NCBI GenBank assembly: GCA_947502265.1
Contig: CANMZB010000010.1
Location: forward strand, 62,001 to 126,000
Source: an uncultured Sulfitobacter sp.
Lineage (GTDB): Bacteria > Pseudomonadota > Alphaproteobacteria > Rhodobacterales > Rhodobacteraceae
Length of the DNA: 64,000 nucleotides
Reading direction: 5' to 3'
Under the pieces are notes generated by a model. That model worked only from the letters and a program-made list of their open reading frames with translations, was not told where the DNA came from and made no database searches. Numbering within the stretch: the first letter of the stretch is position 1; each line of letters starts with the position of its first letter. Shown here in pieces: positions 48,081-57,223 of this stretch. Made by a program: the position numbers and the translations under genes.

Positions 48081-48878
48081 CTATTCGGCCAGAGCCGTGA
48101 AGCCCTGCCGCTCAAACGCTGCCCGCGCCGCATCACTGCGCAAAAAGGTCAGGAATGCCTCGTTGAGTGGATTCTCACTCGCCGCGATGGCGGCGGCCGG
48201 ATATATGATCGGCGGATGTGTTTCATTCGGGAATGTGCCGACCACGGTCACGTTGTCATCGGCGATGGCATCTGTTGCATACACAATACCCATCGGGGCC
48301 TCTCCGGTGGAGACGAAGGCAAGAGCCGCACGCACGTTGTCGGCCTGTGCGACCTTTGGTTCGACCGTGTCCCAAACGCCCAGATCGCTCAGCGCTGCCT
48401 TGCCATAAATCCCCGCAGGCACAGCGTCGACCAGCGCCATGGCAAGTTTGTTGTCCCCCAACATCCCGGCAAGATCGAAGCCCGGCGAAATTTCGACCGG
48501 TGCGGCGTTAAAACCGTGGGCAATCAGAACGATCGCGTTTCCAAGCAGGTCAAACCGCGTTCCCTCTGCGATAAGCCCGTCTGATTCAAGTGTATCCACC
48601 CAGTCGGGATTTGCGGAAATGAAGATATCGACGGGCGCGCCCTGCTGGATCTGCCGCGCGAGGCTTGAGCTTCCTGCAAGCGACATTGCGAGGGTATGTC
48701 CGGTTTCATCGGCCCATTGTACCGCAATCTCGTCCATCGCGTTCTTCATGCTTGCCGCGGCAAAGACCGTTATTTCGTCGGCAGATGCCGCAAAGGGCGC
48801 CGCAGTGGTAAAGGTGGCCAGTACGAGAGCAGCAAGGGGTTTTGAAGTGGTCCGGCTGAATGATGTCTTGGCTTGCAT
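48081..48878 (-). CDS. modA: Molybdate-binding periplasmic protein
   Basis: ModA binds molybdate (and tungstate) in the periplasm and delivers it to ModBC. The 265 residues have a signal peptide (ALVLATFTTAAPFAASA), then EITVFAAASMKNAMDEIA, the oxyanion-binding AGSSSLARQIQQGAPVDIF, and DAVPAGIYGKAALSD. ATG 48878 has AGGAACC upstream. It follows the modE regulator by 68 bases. Confidence 0.95.
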   Translation of the reverse strand: MQAKTSFSRTTSKPLAALVLATFTTAAPFAASADEITVFAAASMKNAMDEIAVQWADETGHTLAMSLAGSSSLARQIQQGAPVDIFISANPDWVDTLESDGLIAEGTRFDLLGNAIVLIAHGFNAAPVEISPGFDLAGMLGDNKLAMALVDAVPAGIYGKAALSDLGVWDTVEPKVAQADNVRAALAFVSTGEAPMGIVYATDAIADDNVTVVGTFPNETHPPIIYPAAAIAASENPLNEAFLTFLRSDAARAAFERQGFTALAE

Positions 48879-48946
48879 GTTGGGTTCCTGGTCGGGCGAT
48901 ATGTTTCGTGGGGAATATCGCAGAGGGTTTAGCGGCATTGCAAGCG

Positions 48947-49330
48947 TTACTTCCACTCGGACACATCCCTTAGCAATGCTTGAAGCGCCTGAATTTCGGT
49001 CGCGCCCGCCTTGGCCACCCGATTTTCCAGACTACGGTAATGCGCGAGCACGGCGAGTCCGGTTTCGGTCAGACGCGCGCCGCCACCCTGCGGACCTCCC
49101 CTTGTGCTGTCCACCAGCGGAGCGCGGAAGACGGTGTTCATTCCATCGACAAGCATCCAGGCGCGTTTATAGCTCATCTTCATGGCCCGGCCTGCTGCGG
49201 AAATGGACCCGTGCTCACCGATGAGTTCGAGCAGATCGGCCTTGCCGGGACCGAGCATCGCATCGTCCCCGAAGACGACCCGCAATCTCAATCTGGCGGC
49301 TGGTGAAGTGGTGTCATCTTGGTTGTGCAT
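48947..49330 (-). CDS. modE: ModE-type regulator without Mop domains
   Basis: This 127-residue protein contains the ModE winged helix-turn-helix (LLELIGEHGSISAAGRAMKM followed by SYKRAWMLVDGMN) and the beginning of the linker (STRGGPQGGGARLTETG). Full ModE proteins are about 260 residues with two molybdate-binding Mop domains, and these are missing. The ATG 49330 start is the most likely. It may sense molybdate through ModC or another partner, or act independently of it. A TGTGAA-TT-TTCACA dyad lies 62 bases upstream. Confidence 0.85.
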   Translation of the reverse strand: MHNQDDTTSPAARLRLRVVFGDDAMLGPGKADLLELIGEHGSISAAGRAMKMSYKRAWMLVDGMNTVFRAPLVDSTRGGPQGGGARLTETGLAVLAHYRSLENRVAKAGATEIQALQALLRDVSEWK

Positions 49331-49928
49331 AAGGCCATGATCAACGGCGCGGGCGACCTCTGCAAGCTGATTGATGACCACCACCATTTTATGTGAATTT
49401 TCACACCGCATAGTGAAACCACAGAAAAGGAGCACAATGCGCAGAAGAACGTAAACGAATCAGCCGGAGCGCGCGTTGCAGCAGGCGGATCAAGGGCACC
49501 GGCGTGGCGGTGATATTTCTGGCACACTGCCTCTGTTCAGAGGGGAGCACGAAATCGGCAGATAACATTTGCCGTACCACCGGACGTCGGGCGCGGAATA
49601 CCCCCTTATTCTACCTTTTGATAAATCTCTCGATCCGCTGAGGAGTAGTGCCATTCCGGTTGTGTCATTTGATATGCTTGGAATAGCTATATTGGCCGCC
49701 GAATGGCTCCATCTTATGTAAACAAAACAATAATATCAGAGTATTGATTTGCGGCGACGGGCAGTAATTGCGGTGCCTCACAACAGAGATATCGTCCTCA
49801 GCGGTTTGGGGCTGGGGGCGTCGCGCAGGGCGGCAGGATTTGAATTCGGACGCACAGCACCGGCTGCTTGGGCAGCGTACGGGAATAGCGGATCAACTGC
49901 GCATATCCCCGCCTGATAACGGTCGCGC
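49331..49928. other. 598-base intergenic region between H-NS-like gene and modE
   Basis: No convincing gene was found. The middle part (about 49600-49760) is AT-richer. A strong ribosome-like site precedes a five-codon frame at 49437, which is not a credible gene. A TTCAAATCCTGCC tRNA-like string (minus strand, 49844-49832) lacks a complementary stem. The region probably carries the modE promoter and the 3' end of the H-NS-like gene. Confidence 0.5.
49392..49405. promoter_or_regulatory. TGTGAA-TT-TTCACA dyad upstream of modE
   Basis: Perfect 6-bp arms (49392-49397 and 49400-49405) flank two T. It lies 62 bases before the modE start and is a candidate autoregulatory operator, but it is not the known ModE box. 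Confidence 0.4.
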
Positions 49929-50270
49929 CTAGATCTCCATTGCGGCTGGCGCGGTCCCTTTTTCAACTTCGGCACGAAACCAATTCGGCTGACGGCCCTT
50001 GCCGGTCCATGTCTGCGTGTGATCGGCAGGGTTCAGATATTTGGGTTTGGATGGCTTTGACGGCTTTTTGGGCGCCTTGGGTTTCTTACTTTTGGCTGGC
50101 GCAGCATCGTCCAACTCATTGAGAGAAAACCCGAATTCTGCCGCTGCTTTCTCGGCTGCCTTGCGGGCATCGCGACGGTCGCGTGCCTGTGCGGCCGATA
50201 GCGCCTTCTTGACGGCTTCCAAAAGCTTTTCCAGCTCTTTGCGGCTCATTGATTTCAGATCAGGTATCAT
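49929..50270 (-). CDS. H-NS family nucleoid protein
   Basis: This small basic protein has an N-terminal coiled oligomerisation helix (SRKELEKLLEAVKKALSAAQ) and a Lys/Pro-rich hinge (KSKKPKAPKKPSKPSKPKY). Its C-terminal H-NS DNA-binding motif is TWTGKGRQPNWF, the AT-hook-like core. It resembles HvrA/Spb-type proteins of Rhodobacter. ATG 50270 (MIPDLKSMSRKE) with GGAG upstream is preferred, and ATG 50303 is an alternative. It may silence AT-rich DNA. Confidence 0.88.
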   Translation of the reverse strand: MIPDLKSMSRKELEKLLEAVKKALSAAQARDRRDARKAAEKAAAEFGFSLNELDDAAPAKSKKPKAPKKPSKPSKPKYLNPADHTQTWTGKGRQPNWFRAEVEKGTAPAAMEI

Positions 50271-50350
50271 GCGAATGGGCTCCATTTTTATATTGAAGCC
50301 CATTATCCTACTTTTTACGGAATTGCAGTCCTAAATTTCAAATTCCCTGT

Positions 50351-52333
50351 TTATTGGGCGGCAACCGGCTCGGGGTCGACGAGAACAACGATATCGCTCA
50401 TGATTGTATTCAGCTCGAAATCCTTGGGTGTATAGACTCGGGACACGCCCATGGCCTCAAGACGCCTAGCGTCTTCTTCGGGGATGATGCCGCCCACGAT
50501 GACAGGAATATGGCCAAGCCCTGCGTCGCGCATTTGTGTCATCAGGTCTTCGACCAGCGGAATATGCGAGCCTGACAGGATCGAAAGGCCTACGACATGG
50601 GCGTCGTCGTCGCGCGCCGCGGCGACGATTTCGGAAGGGGTCAGGCGGATGCCCTCATAGGAGATGTCCATACCGCAGTCGCGGGCGCGCACGGCGATTT
50701 GTTCGGCGCCGTTGGAGTGGCCATCAAGACCCGGCTTGCCAACGAGGAACTTCAGGCGACGGCCAAGGCGGTCGCTCACGGCGTCCACAGCCGCGCGCAG
50801 CTCGTCGAGCCCTTCGGTCTTGTTCGAGCGGCCTTTGCCGACGCCGGTCGGGCCACGGTATTCGCCGTGAACGGCACGCATCTGTTCTGCCCATTCGCCG
50901 GTGGTCACGCCGGCCTTGGCCGCAACGATGGACGCGGGCATGATGTTGCGCCCCTCGGCGGCCGCAGCGCGCAGGTCTTTGAGCGCGGCATTCACCTCAC
51001 CCTCGTTGCGCTGGGCACGCCATTCGTTCAGGCGGTTGATTTGCTCGGCTTCGGCGGCTGGATCAACGACCATGATGCCGCCATCACCTGTCATCAGCGG
51101 CGAGGGTTCGCCTTGTTGCCATTTGTTCACGCCGACAACGATGGTTTCGCCTGCTTCGATCCGGCCAAGGCGGTCTGCGTTGCTGTCCACGAGGCGGGAT
51201 TTCATGTAATCAATGGCGTCGATTGCGCCGCCCATGCTGTCGAGATGTGCCAGCTCGGCGCGCGCGCCGTCTTTCAGCGCCTCAACCTTGGCGTCCACGG
51301 CGGGGTTGCCATCAAACAGGTCGTCGAATTCCAGAAGATCCGTTTCATACGCCATGATCTGCTGCATCCGCATTGACCATTGCTGGTCCCACGGGCGGGG
51401 CAGGCCAAGCGCTTCGTTCCATGCGGGTAATTGCACGGCGCGCGCGCGCGCCTTTTTGCTCAGCGTCACGGCGAGCATTTCGATCAGGATGCGGTAGACG
51501 TTGTTTTCGGGTTGCTGTTCGGTCAGCCCGAGCGAGTTCACCTGTACGCCATAGCGAAAGCGGCGGTATTTGGGATCGGTGACGCCATAGCGCGTTTCGC
51601 AGATTTCGTCCCACAGATCGACAAAGGCGCGCATCTTGCACATCTCGGTCACAAAGCGGATGCCTGCATTCACGAAAAAGCTGATGCGCCCGACCAGCGC
51701 GGGAAAGTCTTCTTCGGCGACGCGCGGGCGCAGTTGGTCGAGGACGGCAGTGGCGGTGGCAAGGGCAAAGGACAGCTCTTGTTCGGGGGTCGCACCGGCC
51801 TCTTGGAGGTGGTAGGAACACACGTTCATCGGGTTCCATTTCGGCACGGATGTATAGCAATACTCGGCCACATCCGCGATCATTTTAAGCGAGGGGGCAG
51901 GCGGGCAGATATAGGTGCCGCGCGACAGGTATTCCTTGATCAGGTCGTTTTGCACCGTGCCTTGCAGCTTGGAAACATCCGCGCCCTGTTCCTCGGCCAC
52001 GGCGATATAAAGCGAGAGCAACCAGGGGGCGGTCGCGTTGATCGTCATCGACGTGTTCATCTGTTCCAGCGGAATATTGTCGAACAGCGCGCGCATGTCA
52101 CCCAGATGGCCGACCGGAACGCCGACCTTGCCGACTTCGCCGCGCGACAGGATGTGGTCACTATCATAGCCGGTTTGCGTGGGCAGATCAAAAGCGACGG
52201 ACAGGCCGGTTTGCCCCTTGGCAAGGTTGCCGCGATACAGCGCGTTCGACGCTTCGGCGGTGGAGTGGCCCGCATAGGTGCGGATGAGCCACGGGCGGTC
52301 TTTGCGCGGGGCGCTCTGGTCTGCGTCAGTCAT
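50351..52333 (-). CDS. ecm: (2R)-ethylmalonyl-CoA mutase
   Basis: Ecm is a B12-dependent mutase converting ethylmalonyl-CoA to methylsuccinyl-CoA in the EMC pathway. The 660-residue protein has the substrate barrel start WLIRTYAGHSTAEASNALY and the inserted active-site GQTGLSVAFDLPTQTGYDSD. Its C-terminal cobalamin domain has the D-x-H-x-x-G motif GLDGHSNGAEQ and VGGIIPEEDARRL. The sequence matches MeaA/Ecm rather than methylmalonyl-CoA mutase. ATG 52333 has AAGGAAGG upstream. It is divergent from a PlsB-like gene and near ccr. Confidence 0.93.
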   Translation of the reverse strand: MTDADQSAPRKDRPWLIRTYAGHSTAEASNALYRGNLAKGQTGLSVAFDLPTQTGYDSDHILSRGEVGKVGVPVGHLGDMRALFDNIPLEQMNTSMTINATAPWLLSLYIAVAEEQGADVSKLQGTVQNDLIKEYLSRGTYICPPAPSLKMIADVAEYCYTSVPKWNPMNVCSYHLQEAGATPEQELSFALATATAVLDQLRPRVAEEDFPALVGRISFFVNAGIRFVTEMCKMRAFVDLWDEICETRYGVTDPKYRRFRYGVQVNSLGLTEQQPENNVYRILIEMLAVTLSKKARARAVQLPAWNEALGLPRPWDQQWSMRMQQIMAYETDLLEFDDLFDGNPAVDAKVEALKDGARAELAHLDSMGGAIDAIDYMKSRLVDSNADRLGRIEAGETIVVGVNKWQQGEPSPLMTGDGGIMVVDPAAEAEQINRLNEWRAQRNEGEVNAALKDLRAAAAEGRNIMPASIVAAKAGVTTGEWAEQMRAVHGEYRGPTGVGKGRSNKTEGLDELRAAVDAVSDRLGRRLKFLVGKPGLDGHSNGAEQIAVRARDCGMDISYEGIRLTPSEIVAAARDDDAHVVGLSILSGSHIPLVEDLMTQMRDAGLGHIPVIVGGIIPEEDARRLEAMGVSRVYTPKDFELNTIMSDIVVLVDPEPVAAQ

Positions 52334-52539
52334 GGCGGGCCTTCCTTTGATCGAAACATTCTTGCGCTTTTGGGTAGATATACGAAACATTTTGCAACTG
52401 TCAATTCGCTGCAACGCGGCATCGGCATGATTTTCGCCGGTGAAACCGGTTTGAATGGACGTGTAATAAAGGGGGGCTGCTCATTGAACGGTTAAGATAG
52501 TTATTGTCCTGCGCCGCGCCCGCTGCAAGGGTGCGCGCC

Positions 52540-53949
52540 ATGACACAAACCGTCCAGCTTCCGTTATGGCTTTTTATCCTGATCGTGCTGTTTGCCGCAG
52601 TCACGGCCCTTAGTCACTTTCTGTTGCCTTCGGTGCGCTGGTTCTTCCGGCGGCGGTTCGAACGCGCGGTTACGCAGCTTAATACCCGCCTTAAGCGTCC
52701 GATCCAGCCGTTCAAGCTGGCGCGCAGGCACGACATGATCCAGCGGCTGATCTATGACCCCGAAGTCTCGCGCGAGATTGCAGTTTATGCGCGCGCGCAT
52801 CATGTGCCGGAAAACGTGGCCTTTCAGAAGGCGCAGGAATACGCGCGCGAGATCGTGCCCAGTTTTTCGGCCTTTGCCTATTTCAGTTTTGCCATGCGGT
52901 TGGCTAAATTGTTGGCGAGCAGTGTCTATAGAATCCGCACGGCGGAATCGAACGATGCGATCTTTGCCTCGATCCCCGAAGACGCGACACCCGTGTTTGT
53001 GATGAACCACCGCAGCAACATGGATTATGTGCTGGTTACCTATCTCGCCTCCAAAACCTCGACCCTTAGCTATGCGGTGGGCGAATGGGCGCGAGTCTGG
53101 CCGCTGTCATCCCTGATCCGGATGTGGGGCGCGTATTTCATCCGACGCCGCTCTGGCGGGGCGCTTTATCGCAAGGTGCTGTCGCGATATGTGCAGATGG
53201 CGACAAATGGCGGCGACACGCAGGCGTTTTATCCCGAAGGAGGGCTAAGCCTGACCGGCAAGCTGCAACCGCCCAAAATAGGATTGTTGAGCTATTTGGT
53301 GGAAGGGTTCGATCCGCTGGCAGAGCGCGACATCGTGTTTATCCCCGTGGCGATCAATTATGACCGCGTGCTGGAAGATCGGGTGTTGATGGCCGCCCAC
53401 GCGCGCGGTGATCGCCGGTTCAGCGCGCGGATTTCGGTGGTTGTGGCGTTTATCCTGCGCAAGTTCTGGGAACGTCTGCGCGGGCATGACACCCGCTTTG
53501 GCACGGCGGCTGTTGCCTTTGGCGATCCTGTCAGCATGCGCGCTTATGGGAGGGTGCAAAATGTTGGTGACCTGTCGCAGGATTTGATGGCGCGGATCAA
53601 GGAGGTGATACCGATCCTCGGCGTTCCGCTTGTGTCGACAGTATTGTTGGCACAGGGGCCGAAGAACGTGATGGAGCTTGAGGCGTCGGTGGCGGCACTG
53701 GTTGCCCGGATGCCGCAACAAAATATGGCCCTTGATATGAGTGATATCGGCAAGGAGGTCGCGCGCGCGTGCCGCCATATGAGCCAGCACGGAATCATCG
53801 CCATGAAAGACGGTCGCTGGACGATCCTTGACGGGCAGGGGCAGGCGGCGCAATTTTACGCAAACTCGATTGCCCACTTTGTTCCCGCAGGTAACAATCC
53901 TGCTGATGCCGCACCTGCAAAGCAACTTTCTGCAAGCGCAGGGTCATAA
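52540..53949 (+). CDS. PlsB-like glycerol-3-phosphate acyltransferase
   Basis: This 469-residue membrane acyltransferase has an N-terminal helix (PLWLFILIVLFAAVTALSHF) and the catalytic H-x4-D motif NHRSNMDYV. The YPEGGLSLTGKLQPPK block and a long C-terminal part follow. It should acylate glycerol-3-phosphate, the first step of phospholipid synthesis. It is divergent from ecm and 114 bases upstream of ccr, a placement conserved in relatives to my knowledge. It may supply lipids under the same growth conditions as the EMC pathway. Confidence 0.82.
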   Translation: MTQTVQLPLWLFILIVLFAAVTALSHFLLPSVRWFFRRRFERAVTQLNTRLKRPIQPFKLARRHDMIQRLIYDPEVSREIAVYARAHHVPENVAFQKAQEYAREIVPSFSAFAYFSFAMRLAKLLASSVYRIRTAESNDAIFASIPEDATPVFVMNHRSNMDYVLVTYLASKTSTLSYAVGEWARVWPLSSLIRMWGAYFIRRRSGGALYRKVLSRYVQMATNGGDTQAFYPEGGLSLTGKLQPPKIGLLSYLVEGFDPLAERDIVFIPVAINYDRVLEDRVLMAAHARGDRRFSARISVVVAFILRKFWERLRGHDTRFGTAAVAFGDPVSMRAYGRVQNVGDLSQDLMARIKEVIPILGVPLVSTVLLAQGPKNVMELEASVAALVARMPQQNMALDMSDIGKEVARACRHMSQHGIIAMKDGRWTILDGQGQAAQFYANSIAHFVPAGNNPADAAPAKQLSASAGS

Positions 53950-54063
53950 AATTACAAAACAGACGTTCGGGAGGTTGCAATATTTCGCGCCTCTCCTTAA
54001 TCAATTCGGTAACCGCCGCGATTCTGCACTGCGGCACAATCCATTTCCCTAAAGGAGGGCGAC

Positions 54064-55344
54064 ATGGCACTGGACACAAATATCGCGCAGTACGAGGCAC
54101 CTGAAAAGGATCTGTATGAAGTGGGTGAAATCCCGCCCATGGGGTTTGTCCCAAAACAGATGTACGCATGGACAATCCGCCGCGAACGCCACGGTGATCC
54201 GGACAAGGCGATGTTGCAAGAGGTCGTCGATGTACCAGAACTCGACAGCCACGAGGTGCTGGTGCTGGTGATGGCGGCGGGTGTGAATTATAATGGTGTG
54301 TGGGCCGCGATGGGCGTGCCGATTTCGCCGTTCGATGGTCACAAACAGCCGTATCACATTGCAGGTTCCGATGCTGCCGGTATCGTTTGGGCGGTCGGTG
54401 ACAAGGTCAAGCGCTGGAAAGTGGGCGACGAAGTGGTGGTCCACTGCAACCAGGACGACGGCGACGACGAAGAATGCAACGGCGGCGATCCGATGTATTC
54501 GCCGTCGCAGCGGATCTGGGGCTATGAAACGCCCGACGGCTCCTTTGCACAGTTCACCAACGTGCAATCGCAACAGCTGATGCCGCGCCCCAAGCACCTG
54601 ACGTGGGAAGAATCCGCCTGTTATACGCTGACGCTGGCGACGGCCTACCGGATGCTGTTCGGTCACGAGCCGCATGACCTCAAGCCCGGCCAGAACGTGT
54701 TGGTCTGGGGCGCGTCCGGCGGCCTTGGCTCTTATGCGATCCAGTTGATCAATGCCGCTGGTGCAAATGCGGTTGGCGTGATCTCGGACGAGAGCAAGCG
54801 CGAATTCGTGATGGATCTGGGTGCCAAGGGCGTTCTGAACCGCAAGGATTTCAACTGCTGGGGCCAGTTGCCCACCGTAAACACACCCGAATATGCGACG
54901 TGGTTCAAGGAAGCGCGCAAGTTCGGCAAGGCGATCTGGGAGATCACCGGCAAGGGTGTGAACGTCGACATGGTCTTCGAACATCCGGGCGAAGCGACCT
55001 TCCCTGTCTCCACCTTTGTGGTGAAAAAGGGCGGTATGGTCGTGATTTGCGCCGGCACCTCCGGCTTTAACCTGACGTTCGACGTGCGCTATATGTGGAT
55101 GCACCAGAAGCGTTTGCAGGGCTCACACTTTGCGCATCTGAAGCAAGCGTCTGCCGCGAACAAGCTGATGCTGGAACGCCGCCTTGATCCGTGCATGTCC
55201 GAAGTTTTTGCATGGAATGATCTGCCCGAAGCGCACATGAAGATGCAGCGTAACGAGCACAAGCCCGGCAACATGTCGGTGCTGGTACAGGCCCCCAATA
55301 CCGGCCTGCGGACCCTCGAAGACGCGGTGGAAGCGGGCAAGTAA
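54064..55344 (+). CDS. ccrA: Crotonyl-CoA carboxylase/reductase
   Basis: Ccr is the defining EMC-pathway enzyme and makes (2S)-ethylmalonyl-CoA from crotonyl-CoA, CO2 and NADPH. The 426-residue MDR-type sequence has VMAAGVNYNGVWAAMGVP with the CO2-site Asn, a short Cys/Asp-rich insertion (HCNQDDGDDEECNGGDP), the NADPH motif GASGGLGSYAIQL, and QGSHFAHLKQ with a His expected in the active site. AAAGGAGG before ATG 54064 is a strong ribosome site. A terminator follows. Confidence 0.95.
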   Translation: MALDTNIAQYEAPEKDLYEVGEIPPMGFVPKQMYAWTIRRERHGDPDKAMLQEVVDVPELDSHEVLVLVMAAGVNYNGVWAAMGVPISPFDGHKQPYHIAGSDAAGIVWAVGDKVKRWKVGDEVVVHCNQDDGDDEECNGGDPMYSPSQRIWGYETPDGSFAQFTNVQSQQLMPRPKHLTWEESACYTLTLATAYRMLFGHEPHDLKPGQNVLVWGASGGLGSYAIQLINAAGANAVGVISDESKREFVMDLGAKGVLNRKDFNCWGQLPTVNTPEYATWFKEARKFGKAIWEITGKGVNVDMVFEHPGEATFPVSTFVVKKGGMVVICAGTSGFNLTFDVRYMWMHQKRLQGSHFAHLKQASAANKLMLERRLDPCMSEVFAWNDLPEAHMKMQRNEHKPGNMSVLVQAPNTGLRTLEDAVEAGK

Positions 55345-55371
55345 CCACTGCACTGCTGACGAAACGGATAG

Positions 55372-55407
55372 ACGCCCTGCGAATCACTTGGATGATTTGC
55401 AGGGCGT
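55372..55407 (+). terminator. Terminator after ccrA
   Basis: A 15-bp stem (55372-55386 with 55393-55407, one G-U pair) with a 6-base loop is followed by TAATGTTTCT. It lies 27 bases after the ccrA stop. Confidence 0.8.
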
Positions 55408-55561
55408 TAATGTTTCTGAAACCAATTCAATGCGATCAATGTTTTGGTATTGTTCCCCCTCGCTATTTCGGGGGAGGGGAAATTCGTGAATGGATTCGTT
55501 AAATTAATACATGCTATTATTGAATTAACCATTTGTTAACTATTTCAGAGGGAAAATCAGA

Positions 55562-55777
55562 ATGCGAAGTGACTGGATTTTAGACGTTCTTGCCGATTTG
55601 CGCAGTTTCGCCCAAGCCAATGATCTGCCGCTTCTGGCAGAACATCTTGATGATACCGCGCTGATTGCCACGGCAGAGATCGCTATGAAGAATGAGAGGT
55701 CTGCGAAATACGCGGATGGCAAGCAGAGTAAAACTGGAACAGGTCCTCGGGACTCTAGAGCGGGCCACCACTCTTGA
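55562..55777 (+). CDS. Small protein overlapping luxR, 71 aa
   Basis: The frame begins with a helical, acidic domain (RSDWILDVLADLRSFAQAND, then LLAEHLDDTALIATAEIAM) and a short basic tail. It overlaps the luxR start by about 60 bases. A GAGGG site lies before ATG 55562. The acidic pattern recalls proteins seen beside luxR genes in other roseobacters, but this was not verified. It may modulate quorum sensing, and the function is unknown. Confidence 0.65.
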   Translation: MRSDWILDVLADLRSFAQANDLPLLAEHLDDTALIATAEIAMKNERSAKYADGKQSKTGTGPRDSRAGHHS

Positions 55778-56435
55778 GGACGTGCAAGGCGTCACCGAGA
55801 CGCTGAAAGATTTCTACAAGGTTGATCATGTTGTTTACCACTGGGTCGATTCAGCGGGCGATCAATATGGCTGCGGCAGCTATTCGGACGCCTGGCAGGA
55901 GCGGTATATTTCACGCAACTACCTCCGGATCGATCCTGTTATTCAGGGCTGCTACCAGAGGTTCCATCCGGCAGACTGGAAGCAGCTTGACTGGACCAGC
56001 CGCGCCGCACGGGAATTTCGCGAGGATGCTGTGGCCTATGGTGTTGGTGGTCAGGGGTTTTCCATCCCGATCCGTGGCCCGAACGGGCAATTCGCGCTCT
56101 TTACCCTCAACAACAGCTGCGACGATGTCGCATGGGCCGATTTCATTCAGGCACACCGCCGCGATCTGATCCTGATTGCGCATTATTTCAACGAAAAAGC
56201 GTTGGAGTTCGAGCCGACCCGTGGAGATAAGCAGCCACAGTCCCTTTCGCCGCGCGAGATTGACGCCATGACGCTGCTCGCCATTGGTAACAGCCGCGCG
56301 CAGGTGGCCAACCTGCTGTCCATTTCCGAACACACGCTACGGGTTTATATCGAGAGCGCCCGTTTCAAGCTGGGCGCGCTCAACACAACCCATGCTGTCG
56401 CCCGTGCGATGAGCCGTGGATTGATCGTAGTCTGA
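55716..56435 (+). CDS. luxR: LuxR-family quorum-sensing regulator
   Basis: This protein of about 239 residues has an N-terminal acyl-homoserine lactone-binding domain with the conserved WQERYISRNYLRIDPV block (Trp, Tyr, Asp ligand residues). Its C-terminal GerE-type helix-turn-helix is SPREIDAMTLLAIGNSRAQV, then LSISEHTLRVYIESARFKLG. It lies directly upstream of a LuxI-type synthase. ATG 55716 is preferred, and 55692 is possible. It probably senses the AHL made by the downstream gene. Confidence 0.88.
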   Translation: MASRVKLEQVLGTLERATTLEDVQGVTETLKDFYKVDHVVYHWVDSAGDQYGCGSYSDAWQERYISRNYLRIDPVIQGCYQRFHPADWKQLDWTSRAAREFREDAVAYGVGGQGFSIPIRGPNGQFALFTLNNSCDDVAWADFIQAHRRDLILIAHYFNEKALEFEPTRGDKQPQSLSPREIDAMTLLAIGNSRAQVANLLSISEHTLRVYIESARFKLGALNTTHAVARAMSRGLIVV

Positions 56436-56545
56436 GGCCGCCTGTTGCGTGGAATCGCCATGCGGCGCGCGCGTCGCTAGGACGCCTTTAACGAACGCAG
56501 GTGTAACCCTTTATGCATCTTTTAGATGTCACAAGGGGTTCTCGA

Positions 56546-57181
56546 ATGTTGCGCTATCTCTACGCCGATCAGCTTGACCAATTTCCCACACTTGCAGACG
56601 AAATGTTTCGCCACCGTGCGGACCAGTTCCGCACACGTTTGGGTTGGGACGTATCCGTGGACGCGCGCGGCCATGAGCGCGATGAATATGATGCGCTCAA
56701 CCCGCTTTATGTGATCTGGGAGACGCGCGAAGGCGGGCACGGCGGTTCGATGCGGTTTTTGCCGACGGTCGGGCCGGTGATGGTGAACGATCATTTTGCC
56801 GACCTGATCAGCGCGCCGATCCGCAGCCCGCTTATCTGGGAGTGTACGCGTTTCTGCATGGCACCGGGGCAGGGGCCGAATGTGGCGGCGGCACTGATGC
56901 TGGGCGGGGGCGAATTGATGACAGGATTCGGAATCAAGCATTTTGTCGGCGTGTTCGATGCGCGCATGGTGCGGATTTACAAGCGCGTCGGCTCCTCCCC
57001 CGAGATTCTGGGCAGCACCGGCGAGGGACGCGAGCAGATCAGCGTTGGCCTGTGGAACTTTGCGCCCGATGCGCAGGCGCGTGTGGCGGCCCGCGCAGGT
57101 ATCTCGTCGCAGATGTCGCGCGGCTGGTTCGAAAAGGCGTTTGGTGCATCGTCGCAGATGGAATTTGCCTGCGCGGGCTGA
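56546..57181 (+). CDS. luxI: LuxI-family acyl-homoserine lactone synthase
   Basis: This 211-residue autoinducer synthase has the conserved set: FRTRLGWDV near residue 27, DEYDALNPLYV, GSMRFLPT and the IWECTRFCM block with Glu and Arg. It should make an N-acyl-homoserine lactone from SAM and an acyl-ACP. ATG 56546 has AAGGGG upstream. No clear lux box was seen in the 110-base luxR-luxI gap, so regulation by the upstream LuxR is inferred only from adjacency. Confidence 0.9.
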   Translation: MLRYLYADQLDQFPTLADEMFRHRADQFRTRLGWDVSVDARGHERDEYDALNPLYVIWETREGGHGGSMRFLPTVGPVMVNDHFADLISAPIRSPLIWECTRFCMAPGQGPNVAAALMLGGGELMTGFGIKHFVGVFDARMVRIYKRVGSSPEILGSTGEGREQISVGLWNFAPDAQARVAARAGISSQMSRGWFEKAFGASSQMEFACAG

Positions 57182-57223
57182 ACGGCACTGGTCCCGCCTG
57201 CGCCATCGGCATAGTGTCGCGCC

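Noticed and set aside
49437..49454. Five-codon frame after a strong AAAGGAG site
   Set aside because: Too short to be a credible gene; recorded only as part of the intergenic region.
49832..49844. tRNA-like TTCAAATCCTGCC string on the minus strand
   Set aside because: The bases before it do not pair with those after it, no acceptor stem or other arms are visible, so no tRNA or attachment site is called.
56436..56545. Search for a lux box between luxR and luxI
   Set aside because: No convincing 18-20 base palindrome was seen.
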